A stretch of DNA of 52,014 bases, taken from the NCBI GenBank assembly GCA_021107945.1, contig JAIORV010000129.1:1-52014 (forward strand), written 5' to 3'. A program made the translations under genes and the position numbers. A model generated the notes under the pieces. That model searched no databases. It had not been told where the DNA came from and worked only from the letters and a program-made list of their open reading frames with translations. Shown in pieces: positions 9,143 through 17,846 of this stretch. How positions within the stretch are numbered: position 1 is the stretch's first letter; each line of letters starts with the position of its first letter. The DNA comes from Vulcanimicrobiota bacterium. Its GTDB lineage: Bacteria > Vulcanimicrobiota > JAJTBE01.

Positions 9143-9511
9143 TTAAGCAATTTTCCGTTCATATAAAATAACCCCCTCTTTTTCGACGTTCATATAAAAC
9201 GGTAAAATATCCCTGTATTCCCGGAACTGGCTGTAACTTATCAGAATAGGAGATACCAGAATTTCATATTTCATAGTTAATTCGTGATTAAAATCTTCAA
9301 GTTTTCTGTCCAGTGTTTTAATATTTTTATCGGAATCGTCTATCAGGGCTATAATGTCAATATCCGAATATTCCTCTTCATCCCCCCTTGCGTAAGAACC
9401 GATCAAAACGATCTCAATAAGTTTATCTTTAATAATTTTCTTGTATTTTTTGATTATATCATTTAAAAGATCCTTGACCTCTTCATTACCCGGAGTTATA
9501 TCTTTTTTCAT
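9143..9511 (-). CDS. MNT-type nucleotidyltransferase domain protein
   Basis: This 122-residue protein is a minimal nucleotidyltransferase. Its motif IGSYARGDEEEYSDIDI places Gly38-Ser39 and Asp50-x-Asp52 as the nucleotide and metal site. The tail FYMNVEKEGVILYERK is common in members paired with HEPN proteins. A third catalytic acid is not evident in ELTMKYEILVSP. MNT antitoxins add AMP to a tyrosine of the HEPN toxin. The start has a GGTGAGG site about 7 bases upstream. It begins 26 bp after the substrate-binding protein gene and leads into the RhuM and HEPN genes, so all may be co-transcribed. Confidence 0.88.
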   Translation of the reverse strand: MKKDITPGNEEVKDLLNDIIKKYKKIIKDKLIEIVLIGSYARGDEEEYSDIDIIALIDDSDKNIKTLDRKLEDFNHELTMKYEILVSPILISYSQFREYRDILPFYMNVEKEGVILYERKIA

Positions 9512-9537
9512 TCTTTTCGCCTCACCTTCAATTTGAA

Positions 9538-10761
9538 TTATTTCGGAACTTCCGGTGTTGAGATAACCGGCTCAGGGCTTCTTGGAGAGGCCTTGGTGGT
9601 GGGTGTAATAGCCGGGGTTTTCGTTGGTGAAGCTTCGGCGGAAGGTGTGATCACGGGTATTCCTGTTGGAGATGTTTCAGGGGTAGGGGAAATATCGGGG
9701 ATTTCCGGGGGTTTTGTCTCGTCAAAAAGCGTCTTATTAACCGTTGCATTATCCAGTAAGCTATAGTCAATAATATTGCTTGATCTTATCTTCCCTTTTG
9801 CGTTGGGAAGCCCCTCTATATCCCAGATTTGCTGGACTTTTTGTATTCTTGCCTCTATGCTTTCCCTGGAAACTGCTCTGCTGTCGGCAATGTCCATCAT
9901 ACTCACGCAATTGAGCAGGGTTTCGACCTCCTCGATTGAGCGACCCGATTGTTTTGTAATGAGACTTTTGGCAAGTCCCGGATTTGTACGTATGAGATAA
10001 ACCAGGTTGAAGTATGCGTTCAGTACGTCCTGTATGTCTTTTTTTCTATGTTCCAGGGCGAAATCGCTGGCGCATATAATTTCATCTATTGTGAAGAAAT
10101 TGCGCGTGGAGACAAATATTCTCTTCCCGGCGTCCACGCTCCTGGAGAGGTATGGCTGGGACAGTGCCGCTGAATCTATATTGCCGCCTTTTATAAAGAA
10201 GTTGAAAGCGTCATCCGTTGTGGGAGCGGGAATGATAGTAATCTCGGAAGTTGATCTTGCCTTGCTGTCAAGAGTTCTGATGAGGAAATAGTGTCCCGCG
10301 CTTCCCGGTACCACTGCAACTTTCTTGCCGACCAGATTGTCAATGCTGTTGATGTTCCCGCTTACAGCTATCCCGTCACATCCCCTTGATGAGGAAATGA
10401 ACGATATAAGTTTACCCGGGTTACATCTTGAAGCCCCCAGCACGAACTCAGGGAATGTGGCGAACGACATATCCAGCGCTCCTGCTTCCATGCGACTCCA
10501 TCGTTCGTTGGGATCCTCCAGCAGTATTGGCTTTATACGAAATTTACCGGTAGGTATGAAATGATTTGCGGCGTAAAATAGCATCCCCGTGGGGCGTGAA
10601 TCTATCCCGATTGTGAGAAGTCTGTGGTCGAAATCGGGAGTGGGTGAAGATGTGGGAGACGGAGAAGGTTTGATGATCTTGTCCTTGAAGTGGATTCCTC
10701 CTACAACGAGGCCTGCAATTATAATGAGGGCGATTATCCATATTGCAATTTTTCGAATCAA
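9538..10761 (-). CDS. Membrane-anchored NMT1/SsuA-like substrate-binding protein
   Basis: The 407-residue protein has an N-terminal membrane segment (residues about 4-24), a Pro/Ser/Thr linker (PSPSPTSSPTPD, about 33-44), then a periplasmic-binding fold of the nitrate/sulfonate/THI5 type: LTIGIDSRPTGMLFYAANH, then EAGALDMSFATFPEFVL and NLVGKKVAVVPGSAGHY. Such proteins feed ABC importers of small organic or sulfonated ligands. The C-terminal 55 residues are Pro/Thr-rich imperfect repeats (SPTGIPVITPSAEASPTKTP), perhaps a wall or envelope spacer. No permease or ATPase gene is nearby, so it may act as a sensor or use a distant transporter. The ligand is unknown. Confidence 0.85.
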   Translation of the reverse strand: MIRKIAIWIIALIIIAGLVVGGIHFKDKIIKPSPSPTSSPTPDFDHRLLTIGIDSRPTGMLFYAANHFIPTGKFRIKPILLEDPNERWSRMEAGALDMSFATFPEFVLGASRCNPGKLISFISSSRGCDGIAVSGNINSIDNLVGKKVAVVPGSAGHYFLIRTLDSKARSTSEITIIPAPTTDDAFNFFIKGGNIDSAALSQPYLSRSVDAGKRIFVSTRNFFTIDEIICASDFALEHRKKDIQDVLNAYFNLVYLIRTNPGLAKSLITKQSGRSIEEVETLLNCVSMMDIADSRAVSRESIEARIQKVQQIWDIEGLPNAKGKIRSSNIIDYSLLDNATVNKTLFDETKPPEIPDISPTPETSPTGIPVITPSAEASPTKTPAITPTTKASPRSPEPVISTPEVPK

Positions 10762-10779
10762 GCTATTTCCTCCGTTTCA

Positions 10780-11025
10780 ATTTACTACGAAGACACGAAG
10801 GACACGGAGATTTTTTATTTATATTCTTCGTGTTCTCCGTGGCTCCGTGGTGTAAAAGATAAAAGGATAAAAGAAAAAAGAAAATGGATCCGACATCCGG
10901 CCTCTGTTCTCTGTTATCTGTTATCCGTCATCTGTCCTCCGACATCCGTCATCCGTCATCCGTTTATCGGGACGGGGACGTCCCTCCTACAGACCTGACT
11001 TCTGCTCTCTGACCTCCGTTATCCA
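10780..11025. repeat. Intergenic degenerate short repeats
   Basis: The gap before the helical protein holds a CCGCAGAG-type repeat (10785-10855), then degenerate tandem strings built on CATCCGT/TCTGTT (about 10890-10965), and an element GGGACGGGGACGTCCCTCC at about 10980-10993 that recurs near 35085 and 43430. No gene is seen. Confidence 0.6.
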
Positions 11026-11421
11026 CTATCCCTCACGCGGTGCCCTGTTTATTACACCGATTATGATAAGCTCGAGACAGTCGATCCACTCCTCGATGTG
11101 TTTCATTACTTCCTTTTTTAGCTCCAAATATTCATCTTCATCGGAGCATGATCTGAGAAGCTCCATTGTTAATTGAATCTTTTGAACAATATCAGTAAAT
11201 TTTTGCAGAGCTTCATAATCATGGGAGAACTCAATGAAACGATCAACAATTCGACATTGTTCCGCAACATATTCCTCTATGAATCTGTGCACTTCATCCG
11301 CCGGAAATTCCCCGGAAACCAACAGCTTTGATACATTATCAATGCCCGAGGACACTTCTCTGAATCGTGCAAGCTCCTTTTCAAGTTCGCTTCTTATCGG
11401 TAGCTGGTCAATTTCGCTCAA
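11026..11421 (-). CDS. Hypothetical helical protein
   Basis: This 131-residue acidic protein is predicted to be all-helical, with no signal peptide or membrane segment, and I do not recognise it. Heptad-like stretches (RIVDRFIEFSHDYEALQKF, IEEWIDCLELIII) suggest a helical bundle. The start is a TTG at 11421, supported by a GAGGGGGGAT site just upstream; no ATG is available. It begins 34 bp after the TPR gene on the same strand, so the two are probably co-transcribed. Function unknown. Confidence 0.65.
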   Translation of the reverse strand: MSEIDQLPIRSELEKELARFREVSSGIDNVSKLLVSGEFPADEVHRFIEEYVAEQCRIVDRFIEFSHDYEALQKFTDIVQKIQLTMELLRSCSDEDEYLELKKEVMKHIEEWIDCLELIIIGVINRAPREG

Positions 11422-11455
11422 GATGATCCCCCCTCAACAATATGTACTGCAAATA

Positions 11456-12328
11456 TTACTGATTAAAATCGGTTATCATGACCGGGTTTCCCGATGCTCT
11501 TTTTAATCGTCTCTTATACTGCGCCGCTTTCTTGTCGTCACCCATAAGCTTGTATATCAGATGTAAGCCCTTCAGGGCGGTCTCATTTTGCGGATCCCTG
11601 GCTTGAACCTTCTTCAAAAGAGGAAGGGCGGCGTCGAATCTCTGAATATTTCCGTAAGCAATAGCCAAGCTTGTCATATTGTCAACATTGTCCGGGTCAA
11701 GCTGAACCGCTTGTTCGAATGCAAGAACCGCGTCCTGAGGTCTTTCAAGGTTGTTGAATATCTCTCCCAGAATCACGAATGTCTCAGGGTTTAAATTGTC
11801 AAGCTCAATATTCTTGTCTGCCGAGATCAGGGCTTTTTCGTATTGCTCTTTTTTTATGAATACTATAGCTTCCATCTTATACGAATCAGGCCAGTTCGGG
11901 TTCAAATCCTTCAGCTTTGCAATTGTTGTGAGAGCGGTATCGTAATGAGTGAGCCTCACTTGTGACATGGCAAGGTTGTTGATTGCGGGGAAATAATTGG
12001 GGTGTTTGTCAATGAGAGATTTGTATGTCTCGGCAGCTTTATCCCACTTTTCCAGTCCCATATACAGATTCCCCAGGTTAAGCTGATATTTCTGATTGTT
12101 AGGCGACTTTGTTATCGCCTTCTTGTAATAATTTTCAGCAGCAGTATAATTTTTCCGGAAAAACGCGAGAGTCCCTCTGGTGTCGTCTATCCTTGCGGTA
12201 TCCCCCTCGATATCCTCTAGCTTCTTTAACAGGGGCTCCACACCGGCAATATCCCCTTTTTCAATTTTCTTGAGGATATCGAAATATATCCTGTTGCTTT
12301 TTTCCTTGCCCGGCGGCTGTATATTCAT
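11456..12328 (-). CDS. TPR-repeat protein
   Basis: The 290-residue protein is made of about six tetratricopeptide repeats, visible as W/Y-x3-LGN/A-x2-Y and P32-like positions: KYQLNLGNLYMGLEKWDKAA, then YFPAINNLAMSQVRLTHYDT, then ETFVILGEIFNNLERPQDAV, then NVDNMTSLAIAYGNIQRFDA. TPR arrays bind peptides and assemble complexes. No signal peptide or membrane segment is present, so it is probably cytosolic. AAGAAGG lies upstream of the ATG. The partner is unknown; the small helical protein 34 bp downstream is the obvious candidate. Confidence 0.88.
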   Translation of the reverse strand: MNIQPPGKEKSNRIYFDILKKIEKGDIAGVEPLLKKLEDIEGDTARIDDTRGTLAFFRKNYTAAENYYKKAITKSPNNQKYQLNLGNLYMGLEKWDKAAETYKSLIDKHPNYFPAINNLAMSQVRLTHYDTALTTIAKLKDLNPNWPDSYKMEAIVFIKKEQYEKALISADKNIELDNLNPETFVILGEIFNNLERPQDAVLAFEQAVQLDPDNVDNMTSLAIAYGNIQRFDAALPLLKKVQARDPQNETALKGLHLIYKLMGDDKKAAQYKRRLKRASGNPVMITDFNQ

Positions 12329-12579
12329 ATAACAACCTTCTTTTTAGTTATTTTGACAATGGGTATCTATTCACCGCAAAGACCACAGAGTTTATAAATT
12401 ATAAATTGGGCATCATAAATTGACAGGATTTTGTCAACAGCTTTTAGCTCGGGAATAATAAGATTCTCATCTATATTTTTCTTTGCGCTCTTTGCTTCTT
12501 TGCGGTTTTTTCAAACTCCTCCTTGTATGATAACAAGCTTTCCAGGGGATTGAATAGTTACGCAATGGTAATAAGAGTA

Positions 12580-13530
12580 TTATTTTTCTATATGTCCCTG
12601 TTTTCCTGTTTGTTTTTCATCCGTTTTGGGTTTATCGGTTTCATTGTCAATATTTTGCGAGGAAATTTGTTGAACCTTATCAATGCCAAGATAGAGATAT
12701 GTCGGGATGATGAGGTAGAAAATTATGGAAGATACCGCCCATGCTCCCTGTGGCGAAACAAGCTTGCCCATTATGCGAAAAACGCCCAGGAGATGAAGCA
12801 CCGTAAGGATCAGCAACGCGGGGACGGTTGCATACATTGAGATATTAATAGCTCCACTGAAGCTCAGGGAGAGTTTCTTCTGTTTTGCCAACATAAACCC
12901 GACGCCGGCAAAAACCAGGATTAAAAAGGCGGTTGAAGCGGCTTTGAAGAGGAACCATAATATAAGCACAAGAGGAAATATGTTTTTGAAGTATGCCGTC
13001 TTTTGTCCCCGGATCATGGCGGAGTTAATCGTCATATCCTTGTCCTTGTATTTTGACAGAGGAATTTTTTCCACATTGTCCTTCGTTTGTTTATATTGAA
13101 CCTCTGTTTGGGTGAGGAGGATTCCTCTTTCGTATTTATCCAGATTTTTCGTTTCCCCAGTTGTATCAATGACGAGAGGGAGCTTGAATCCCGGCTCCTC
13201 ATAATAGATTATCAGGGGCATCCCCTTGTCGGTTAGAACCTTCGCCTCGCCTTTTTTAATTTCTATTGTGGGTATGTTTTTCTCGTAGAAAGTCGCAAGT
13301 TTATCTATCATCCTGAAAACGGTAAAAGAGAAATTAAGGGCGTTCAGGAATACTATTATGAAAAGAAACGCAAGGAAAAAGCTGGCAGATGATGATAGCT
13401 TTAATTTGCGGAACTTGTCATACATATCAAGGTCGATAATCGCACCCCGTATGGAGTCGATAAACCCGGGGCGTGATGTGTCTTCTGTATTTTCTTTCTC
13501 TTGTTTTGTCTTGTTTGTTTTTTTTGTCAT
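12580..13530 (-). CDS. DUF1189-like integral membrane protein
   Basis: The 316-residue protein has one N-terminal membrane helix after a charged start (FFLAFLFIIVFLNALNFSF, about 50-70), an extracytoplasmic stretch of about 110 residues, then four hydrophobic helices near 185-280. This matches DUF1189-type proteins, whose soluble portion carries lines such as KKGEAKVLTDKGMPLIIYYE and TGETKNLDKYERGILLTQTE. Function is not established. Both termini are rich in Lys/Asp/Thr. It is divergent from the AAA+ gene, with about 150 bp between them. An AAGGA lies immediately before the ATG, closer than usual. Confidence 0.75.
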   Translation of the reverse strand: MTKKTNKTKQEKENTEDTSRPGFIDSIRGAIIDLDMYDKFRKLKLSSSASFFLAFLFIIVFLNALNFSFTVFRMIDKLATFYEKNIPTIEIKKGEAKVLTDKGMPLIIYYEEPGFKLPLVIDTTGETKNLDKYERGILLTQTEVQYKQTKDNVEKIPLSKYKDKDMTINSAMIRGQKTAYFKNIFPLVLILWFLFKAASTAFLILVFAGVGFMLAKQKKLSLSFSGAINISMYATVPALLILTVLHLLGVFRIMGKLVSPQGAWAVSSIIFYLIIPTYLYLGIDKVQQISSQNIDNETDKPKTDEKQTGKQGHIEK

Positions 13531-13681
13531 TTCCTTATGAAATTATCTCCTTGTTTTATGAAGTAAGTTTCATTATAAAGCTAAAGCACGGTTTTTTCAA
13601 CTGAAATCGGTTAAATATTTTTTTACAGGATAACATTAAACGTAAGAGAATAAAATTCACATAAAGGAGACTGGATAATCC

Positions 13682-15376
13682 ATGCAAACACGAAGCATCA
13701 TCATAGAAGAAAAGCAGATAACCGAGGAAACCCCCATTGCCAGGCAGATTATACAATCATCGAGCTTGTTCGAGACGTTTCAGACAATCGACAGGGGCAC
13801 CTATGGAACGACCGTTGTTAACCTCGATATACTCGATGTGCTTGAACGCGCTTTGTCGGTTCTGATTGAAATGACAAAACAGCTTCAAAATATCATAACC
13901 GCCGACAGGGGGAAGGGATTTGACATATACAATGAGATGTCCGTGGAGGATATTGTTTTTACAAATATGTTCTCGCTTTATGCCGCATCGGTTGAAGCTC
14001 TGGAGCGACTGGAGGCGATGACCGACAAAGTTGTGAAAGTCGGCGGAACATTCAAGCTTAAAGAAGTTACAGATTTAATAAGACTTGATACAGGATCGAT
14101 CCCCCGCAAGCTTATCAAAGATTGCCGGGATTATATTCAGTTTTACCGGGATCATTCGAACCCCGCCAGAAGGGTGAACTCATCGGACAAGCTTCTGAAT
14201 TGCATAACAGCTTATTTCAAATTGATGAGAAATTCGCTTTCCGCCATATCCGGGGATGCCGCGTATGCAAAATACAGGAAGGCGATTGAGGACATAAATA
14301 TCAATGTTCTCGGGAAGTCTTTCGAGGGATTTACATATTCCGTGGGAGAATTCGGCGACAACAGCCACCTCATGCAGGTCAAAACATCGGACATAATCGG
14401 GAATGAGGGGTATGTGAATGGGGCGATCAAGCTTGCGAAGGACATTGCAGGCTTTGATCTTGAAGCGTGGGAAAATCCCAAACGTATAAATCCGATCCTG
14501 TTTGCGATGGGAAGCCCGGGGTGCGGGAAGACCGTAACCGCTCATGCCGTGGGCAATTTTTTCCTTGATTTTTGCAAGGAAAGGGGAATCCCCTCACGCT
14601 TTGTTATAATCCGCCGCACGGACTGGGCTTCGTCATACCAAAACGCCTCGGCAAAACAACTGATTGACATATTCAAGCGGAATGTACTGGGCTACAAGGG
14701 AGTTGTTGGAATTTATTGGCCTGATATTGATACCGCCTTTGCCGCACGGGGCGATTCGGGATTGAGAAACGAGGAGAAAAACGTTCTGGGCGCGGTATTC
14801 GGACTTTTCGACGGCACAATTCTGCCGAAAAACGGGCAGTGGTTTATGTTGTGCGACGCCAACTATCTGAATATGGACAAAGCTACAATCAGCAGGATTA
14901 CACAGGATCCATATTATGTAAAGGGACCGGTGACACCGGAGGATTTCGTTCATCTCTTCAGGGATGTGAAAATGTCGGGACACAAGGAGTTTCTGAAATT
15001 CACCGATGAAGAATGGCAGGAATTCGGCGAGAAATGTATCGAGTATAAATTGTCGGGGAGAAGCATTGATAATATATCGAGAAAGGTCGTTTCAACAATC
15101 GAGGACTTTGAATTTCCCGAAGAGTATTATAAAGCGAATATCGAGGAAAAAAGAAAGATTATAAAGGAATATTCCAATAGTGTTGACTATAAAAAAGTGG
15201 ATGAGATATTGAAGCATTACAGGCAATTCGAGAAAGAATCTGAGGAAAAATCCGCCAGGAAGAAGTTCCAGGATAGGGTTGACGAGATAACCAACTACCT
15301 TTCCGCAAAGAAGCATGTCCTGGATACATTTGTGAAATCCGGCGAATTGGAAGCCGGTATCTTTGAGGAGACATAA
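13682..15376 (+). CDS. AAA+ family ATPase
   Basis: This 564-residue protein has a helical N-terminal region (about 1-265) and an AAA+ domain. The Walker A motif GSPGCGKT is at residues 277-284. The Walker B region VVGIYWPDIDTAF aligns with the usual hhhhDEID, so the first Asp is replaced by Pro and the Glu by Asp. Then come the second-region LRNEEKNVLGAVFGLFDGT, a sensor-1-like LCDANYLNMD, and SRIT as a candidate arginine finger. The C-terminus is a charged coiled-coil-like helix (YRQFEKESEEKSARKKFQDR). It is a single gene with no substrate-recognition domain that I recognise. AAGGAG lies about 13 bases upstream of the ATG. Confidence 0.85.
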   Translation: MQTRSIIIEEKQITEETPIARQIIQSSSLFETFQTIDRGTYGTTVVNLDILDVLERALSVLIEMTKQLQNIITADRGKGFDIYNEMSVEDIVFTNMFSLYAASVEALERLEAMTDKVVKVGGTFKLKEVTDLIRLDTGSIPRKLIKDCRDYIQFYRDHSNPARRVNSSDKLLNCITAYFKLMRNSLSAISGDAAYAKYRKAIEDININVLGKSFEGFTYSVGEFGDNSHLMQVKTSDIIGNEGYVNGAIKLAKDIAGFDLEAWENPKRINPILFAMGSPGCGKTVTAHAVGNFFLDFCKERGIPSRFVIIRRTDWASSYQNASAKQLIDIFKRNVLGYKGVVGIYWPDIDTAFAARGDSGLRNEEKNVLGAVFGLFDGTILPKNGQWFMLCDANYLNMDKATISRITQDPYYVKGPVTPEDFVHLFRDVKMSGHKEFLKFTDEEWQEFGEKCIEYKLSGRSIDNISRKVVSTIEDFEFPEEYYKANIEEKRKIIKEYSNSVDYKKVDEILKHYRQFEKESEEKSARKKFQDRVDEITNYLSAKKHVLDTFVKSGELEAGIFEET

Positions 15377-15423
15377 AAACGGTGGGCAAACTTATGTGTT
15401 AAGGTTTATTAAAGATAAGGTTT

Positions 15424-15457
15424 GGGGAAGAGACTTTTATAAAAAAGTTTCTTCCCC
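15424..15457. other. 15-bp-stem hairpin after the AAA+ gene
   Basis: GGGGAAGAGACTTTT pairs with AAAAGTTTCTTCCCC across a short A/T loop; one pair is a G-T wobble. It lies 47 bp past the AAA+ stop. There is no T run after it, so it is only a possible terminator. A related GTTTCTTCCCC string follows the ATP-grasp gene near 6417. Confidence 0.45.
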
Positions 15458-15534
15458 TAATAAAGTTCCTTGGACACTATTTGTTTTCTAAGCCCGATTT
15501 CAAGATGTTTCGGGGCAAATGTTCAGCTCCTCTT

Positions 15535-15586
15535 TGTAGGAGTGGCATCTTGCCACGAAAATCGAGCCTGGAAGGCTCTCCTACAG
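15535..15586 (-). repeat. REP-like hairpin element
   Basis: Bounded by GTAGGAG and CTCCTAC. It is the reverse complement of the element at 3374-3417, with a compensatory base-pair difference: GAGCCTggaAGGCTC here against GAGGCTggaAGCCTC in the other copy when read in the same orientation. Confidence 0.65.
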
Positions 15587-15603
15587 GTCTAAACAATTAC
15601 CAA

Positions 15604-17448
15604 TCATCCGATCTTCTCCAATGCCTTTTTCATGGAATGAAGAAAACTTCCCCAGTATTGAAGATAGTTGGTGTTGCTTATTAGCCAGGGAGTTAGCACG
15701 CAGGAGCGAATTACTCTGACAGATTTCACTTTGTCCCACTCATCACCGGGAATTCCACATTCCATGACAAACTTTTTGGGAGCATCGCCATAATGTTTGA
15801 AATCAAGCTCTGTTTTTGAGGTGATAAAATCGTCCTTGAAAACTTTGCCGGATTTATAAGAACACTGATCAAAAATTCTGCCGTTTAAATCATTCATCGC
15901 TTGCAGACTTTTATTGCCTTCCTCATTGAAAGCAAAACAGACAATATTGAAATCCGGGCTAACCAGTGGTGTAATCAAGAATTTCTTACCCTTTACTTCT
16001 AAATATTCACTCTTCTTTAATGCATCATATAATCTTTCAGCCCCTTCAACACTTCTGCCAATAATTCTACCATAGCCGGTCATATTGAGTGGAATTGTTT
16101 TATGAGCTGTCCAGACTGCTCCGGCAGTAGCTCCAGGTTTGGAACCCTCCAGGATATATGAACCAAGTAAAGTTGGACTGTTAACCATTCCTTCTTCCAG
16201 CACATAGCTGGCAAAGTAAGATATCAAATCCAGTATTCTTTTGTCGCGGGCGACATAAGCCCCGGCCGCATAAGGAATATAGCCCATTTTATGTGGATCA
16301 ACGGTAATTGAGTCTGCCTGACCGGTAGCTTTATAGGCATTATAAACATCCTTTTTAGGCCAGTTGATTTCCATTACTTCTGCTTCAAGCAATTTTTGTA
16401 TCATCTCATCATATTCCATAAATTGATCATCTTCATCTAAGAATATTGTGCGGGCATAACCGCCGAAAGCGGCATCAATATGGAGATAAAATGAAATACC
16501 TTGCTTTTGATATTCATCTCGAAGTTTGACAACCTCATCAACCTTGTCAATAGCGCCTTCTTCGGTTGTTCCAAGGACTGTTACAACTGCCATGATCGGG
16601 ATCTTTTTGCTGATAAAATTATCGATCGTGCTTTTCAGATGTTCAATATCCATCCGAAAATCACTTCCGACCTGGACATTGATAAAATTTTCCTGACCAA
16701 TTCCAAGTATGTCGGCTGCTTTTGGCCATGAATAGTGTTTGCTTTGTGGAACCAGAACCTTGCCGAATTTTCCGCCCTGAGTTCCTATACCTCTTATTGA
16801 ATGATTGCGGACTTCATCGAATTTTGAACCGGCTTTTGTCTTGTCAATCAGGTCAAGAATCTCATCGGTTGTCATGTTCAGAAGCTGCCAGTCGGATTTG
16901 CCTTTTACAAGTTCCGGCATAACTTCCTTGACTGCCAAAGGAAATGATTTCGCATTTCTTGCCATCCATAAGCCTTCATAATTGGCTATTGTCCCACCTG
17001 CGGTGATATGCCCCCAAGCTTTTTTGGGATCATAGCCTAACATCTTTGCCAATTGCTTTCCGACTTCAATTTCCATCGATGTTGTCGCAGGTCCGCCTTC
17101 ATAGGCACAATTGTTTGGGTTGTAAAGAATTGTGGACATGTATCCCAGGTTTGCAGCCATGAGCGTGTCCGAGTTCATCTGGCCCAGGTAACGGGGTGAG
17201 AACCAGGGCATAGAGCTTTCTTTGAGTTTGGATGATAGCTCCAGCAATGCATTTTTCGTACGCTCAAATGTTTCCTTGTAAATCTCTTCCTTTTTTTCCG
17301 ATGTTGATATGGCCGGCTTGTCGTCAGGATGAAAATCTTTTCGCCATTGCAGATGTTCATCTATCATCATGATAAGCATTTCCTTGAAAAATTTCTCGTT
17401 TTCCGATTTTGGCCCCAAAAACAGGGCATTCACATCATCTTTTTTCAT
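15604..17448 (-). CDS. PLP-dependent decarboxylase, tyrosine decarboxylase family
   Basis: The 614-residue enzyme resembles enterococcal and lactobacillar tyrosine decarboxylase (about 620 residues) throughout. Shared features include the opening NALFLGPKSENEKFFKEML, MNSDTLMAANLGYMSTILYN, KSDWQLLNMTTDEI and LVPQSKHYSWPKAADI. HIDAAFGGY contains the cofactor-contacting Asp325, and DPHKMGYIPYAAGA contains the Schiff-base lysine at 387. Such enzymes release CO2 from an aromatic amino acid and consume a proton. The substrate could still be glutamate or another amino acid. An antiporter gene lies upstream on the same strand, separated by 398 bp holding a MITE-like element. AAAGGACGG precedes the ATG. 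Confidence 0.88.
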   Translation of the reverse strand: MKKDDVNALFLGPKSENEKFFKEMLIMMIDEHLQWRKDFHPDDKPAISTSEKKEEIYKETFERTKNALLELSSKLKESSMPWFSPRYLGQMNSDTLMAANLGYMSTILYNPNNCAYEGGPATTSMEIEVGKQLAKMLGYDPKKAWGHITAGGTIANYEGLWMARNAKSFPLAVKEVMPELVKGKSDWQLLNMTTDEILDLIDKTKAGSKFDEVRNHSIRGIGTQGGKFGKVLVPQSKHYSWPKAADILGIGQENFINVQVGSDFRMDIEHLKSTIDNFISKKIPIMAVVTVLGTTEEGAIDKVDEVVKLRDEYQKQGISFYLHIDAAFGGYARTIFLDEDDQFMEYDEMIQKLLEAEVMEINWPKKDVYNAYKATGQADSITVDPHKMGYIPYAAGAYVARDKRILDLISYFASYVLEEGMVNSPTLLGSYILEGSKPGATAGAVWTAHKTIPLNMTGYGRIIGRSVEGAERLYDALKKSEYLEVKGKKFLITPLVSPDFNIVCFAFNEEGNKSLQAMNDLNGRIFDQCSYKSGKVFKDDFITSKTELDFKHYGDAPKKFVMECGIPGDEWDKVKSVRVIRSCVLTPWLISNTNYLQYWGSFLHSMKKALEKIG

Positions 17449-17489
17449 AGCAAGACCGTCCTTTCCAGATTTAGATTATTAGATTATAT

Positions 17490-17800
17490 ATAACGGGACT
17501 TACGCATTTTGTCATCCTGAGCGGACAACGATCAATTTACTTTAATAGGCTACCTTTCTCAGGAGCGGGGCTTGCATACCTCCGATGTATTAATCAGCGA
17601 AGGATCTCTATCCATGAATAGCGATCTCTCAGGACAACATTCAGGAGATTCTTCGCTATGTGAATCCCCGTACATCAAGGAAATCCCGTCCTTCAGAAAA
17701 TCATCGGATTAAAGTAACTCTCTCGTGTATCGCTCAGAAACCTGTGCTGAACTTGTTTCAGTATGACAGGGCTAACTCCTCATTTTGCGTAAGATATATT
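17490..17800. mobile_element. MITE-like element M1, second copy
   Basis: Bases 17510-17768 repeat the element at 7194-7426: the same left end TGTCATCCTGAGCGGA and the same core CCTCCGATGTATTAATCAGC followed by GAAGGATCTCT. The inner inverted repeat is also the same, but the right end is altered, with a CTGTGCTGAACTTGTTTCAG insertion-like segment. Outer strings CTTACGCA (about 17499) and TGCGTAAG (about 17786) form a second, wider inverted repeat. It occupies the gap between the antiporter and the decarboxylase, so it may affect their co-transcription. Confidence 0.75.
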
Positions 17801-17846
17801 ATAACTATTCAGCCACCTTGTCCCCGAGCTCCTCTGTGGTGAATAG

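Noticed and set aside
12523-12840. 105-codon plus-strand open frame
   Set aside because: Antisense to the DUF1189-like gene; its hydrophobic look mirrors the membrane helices on the other strand.
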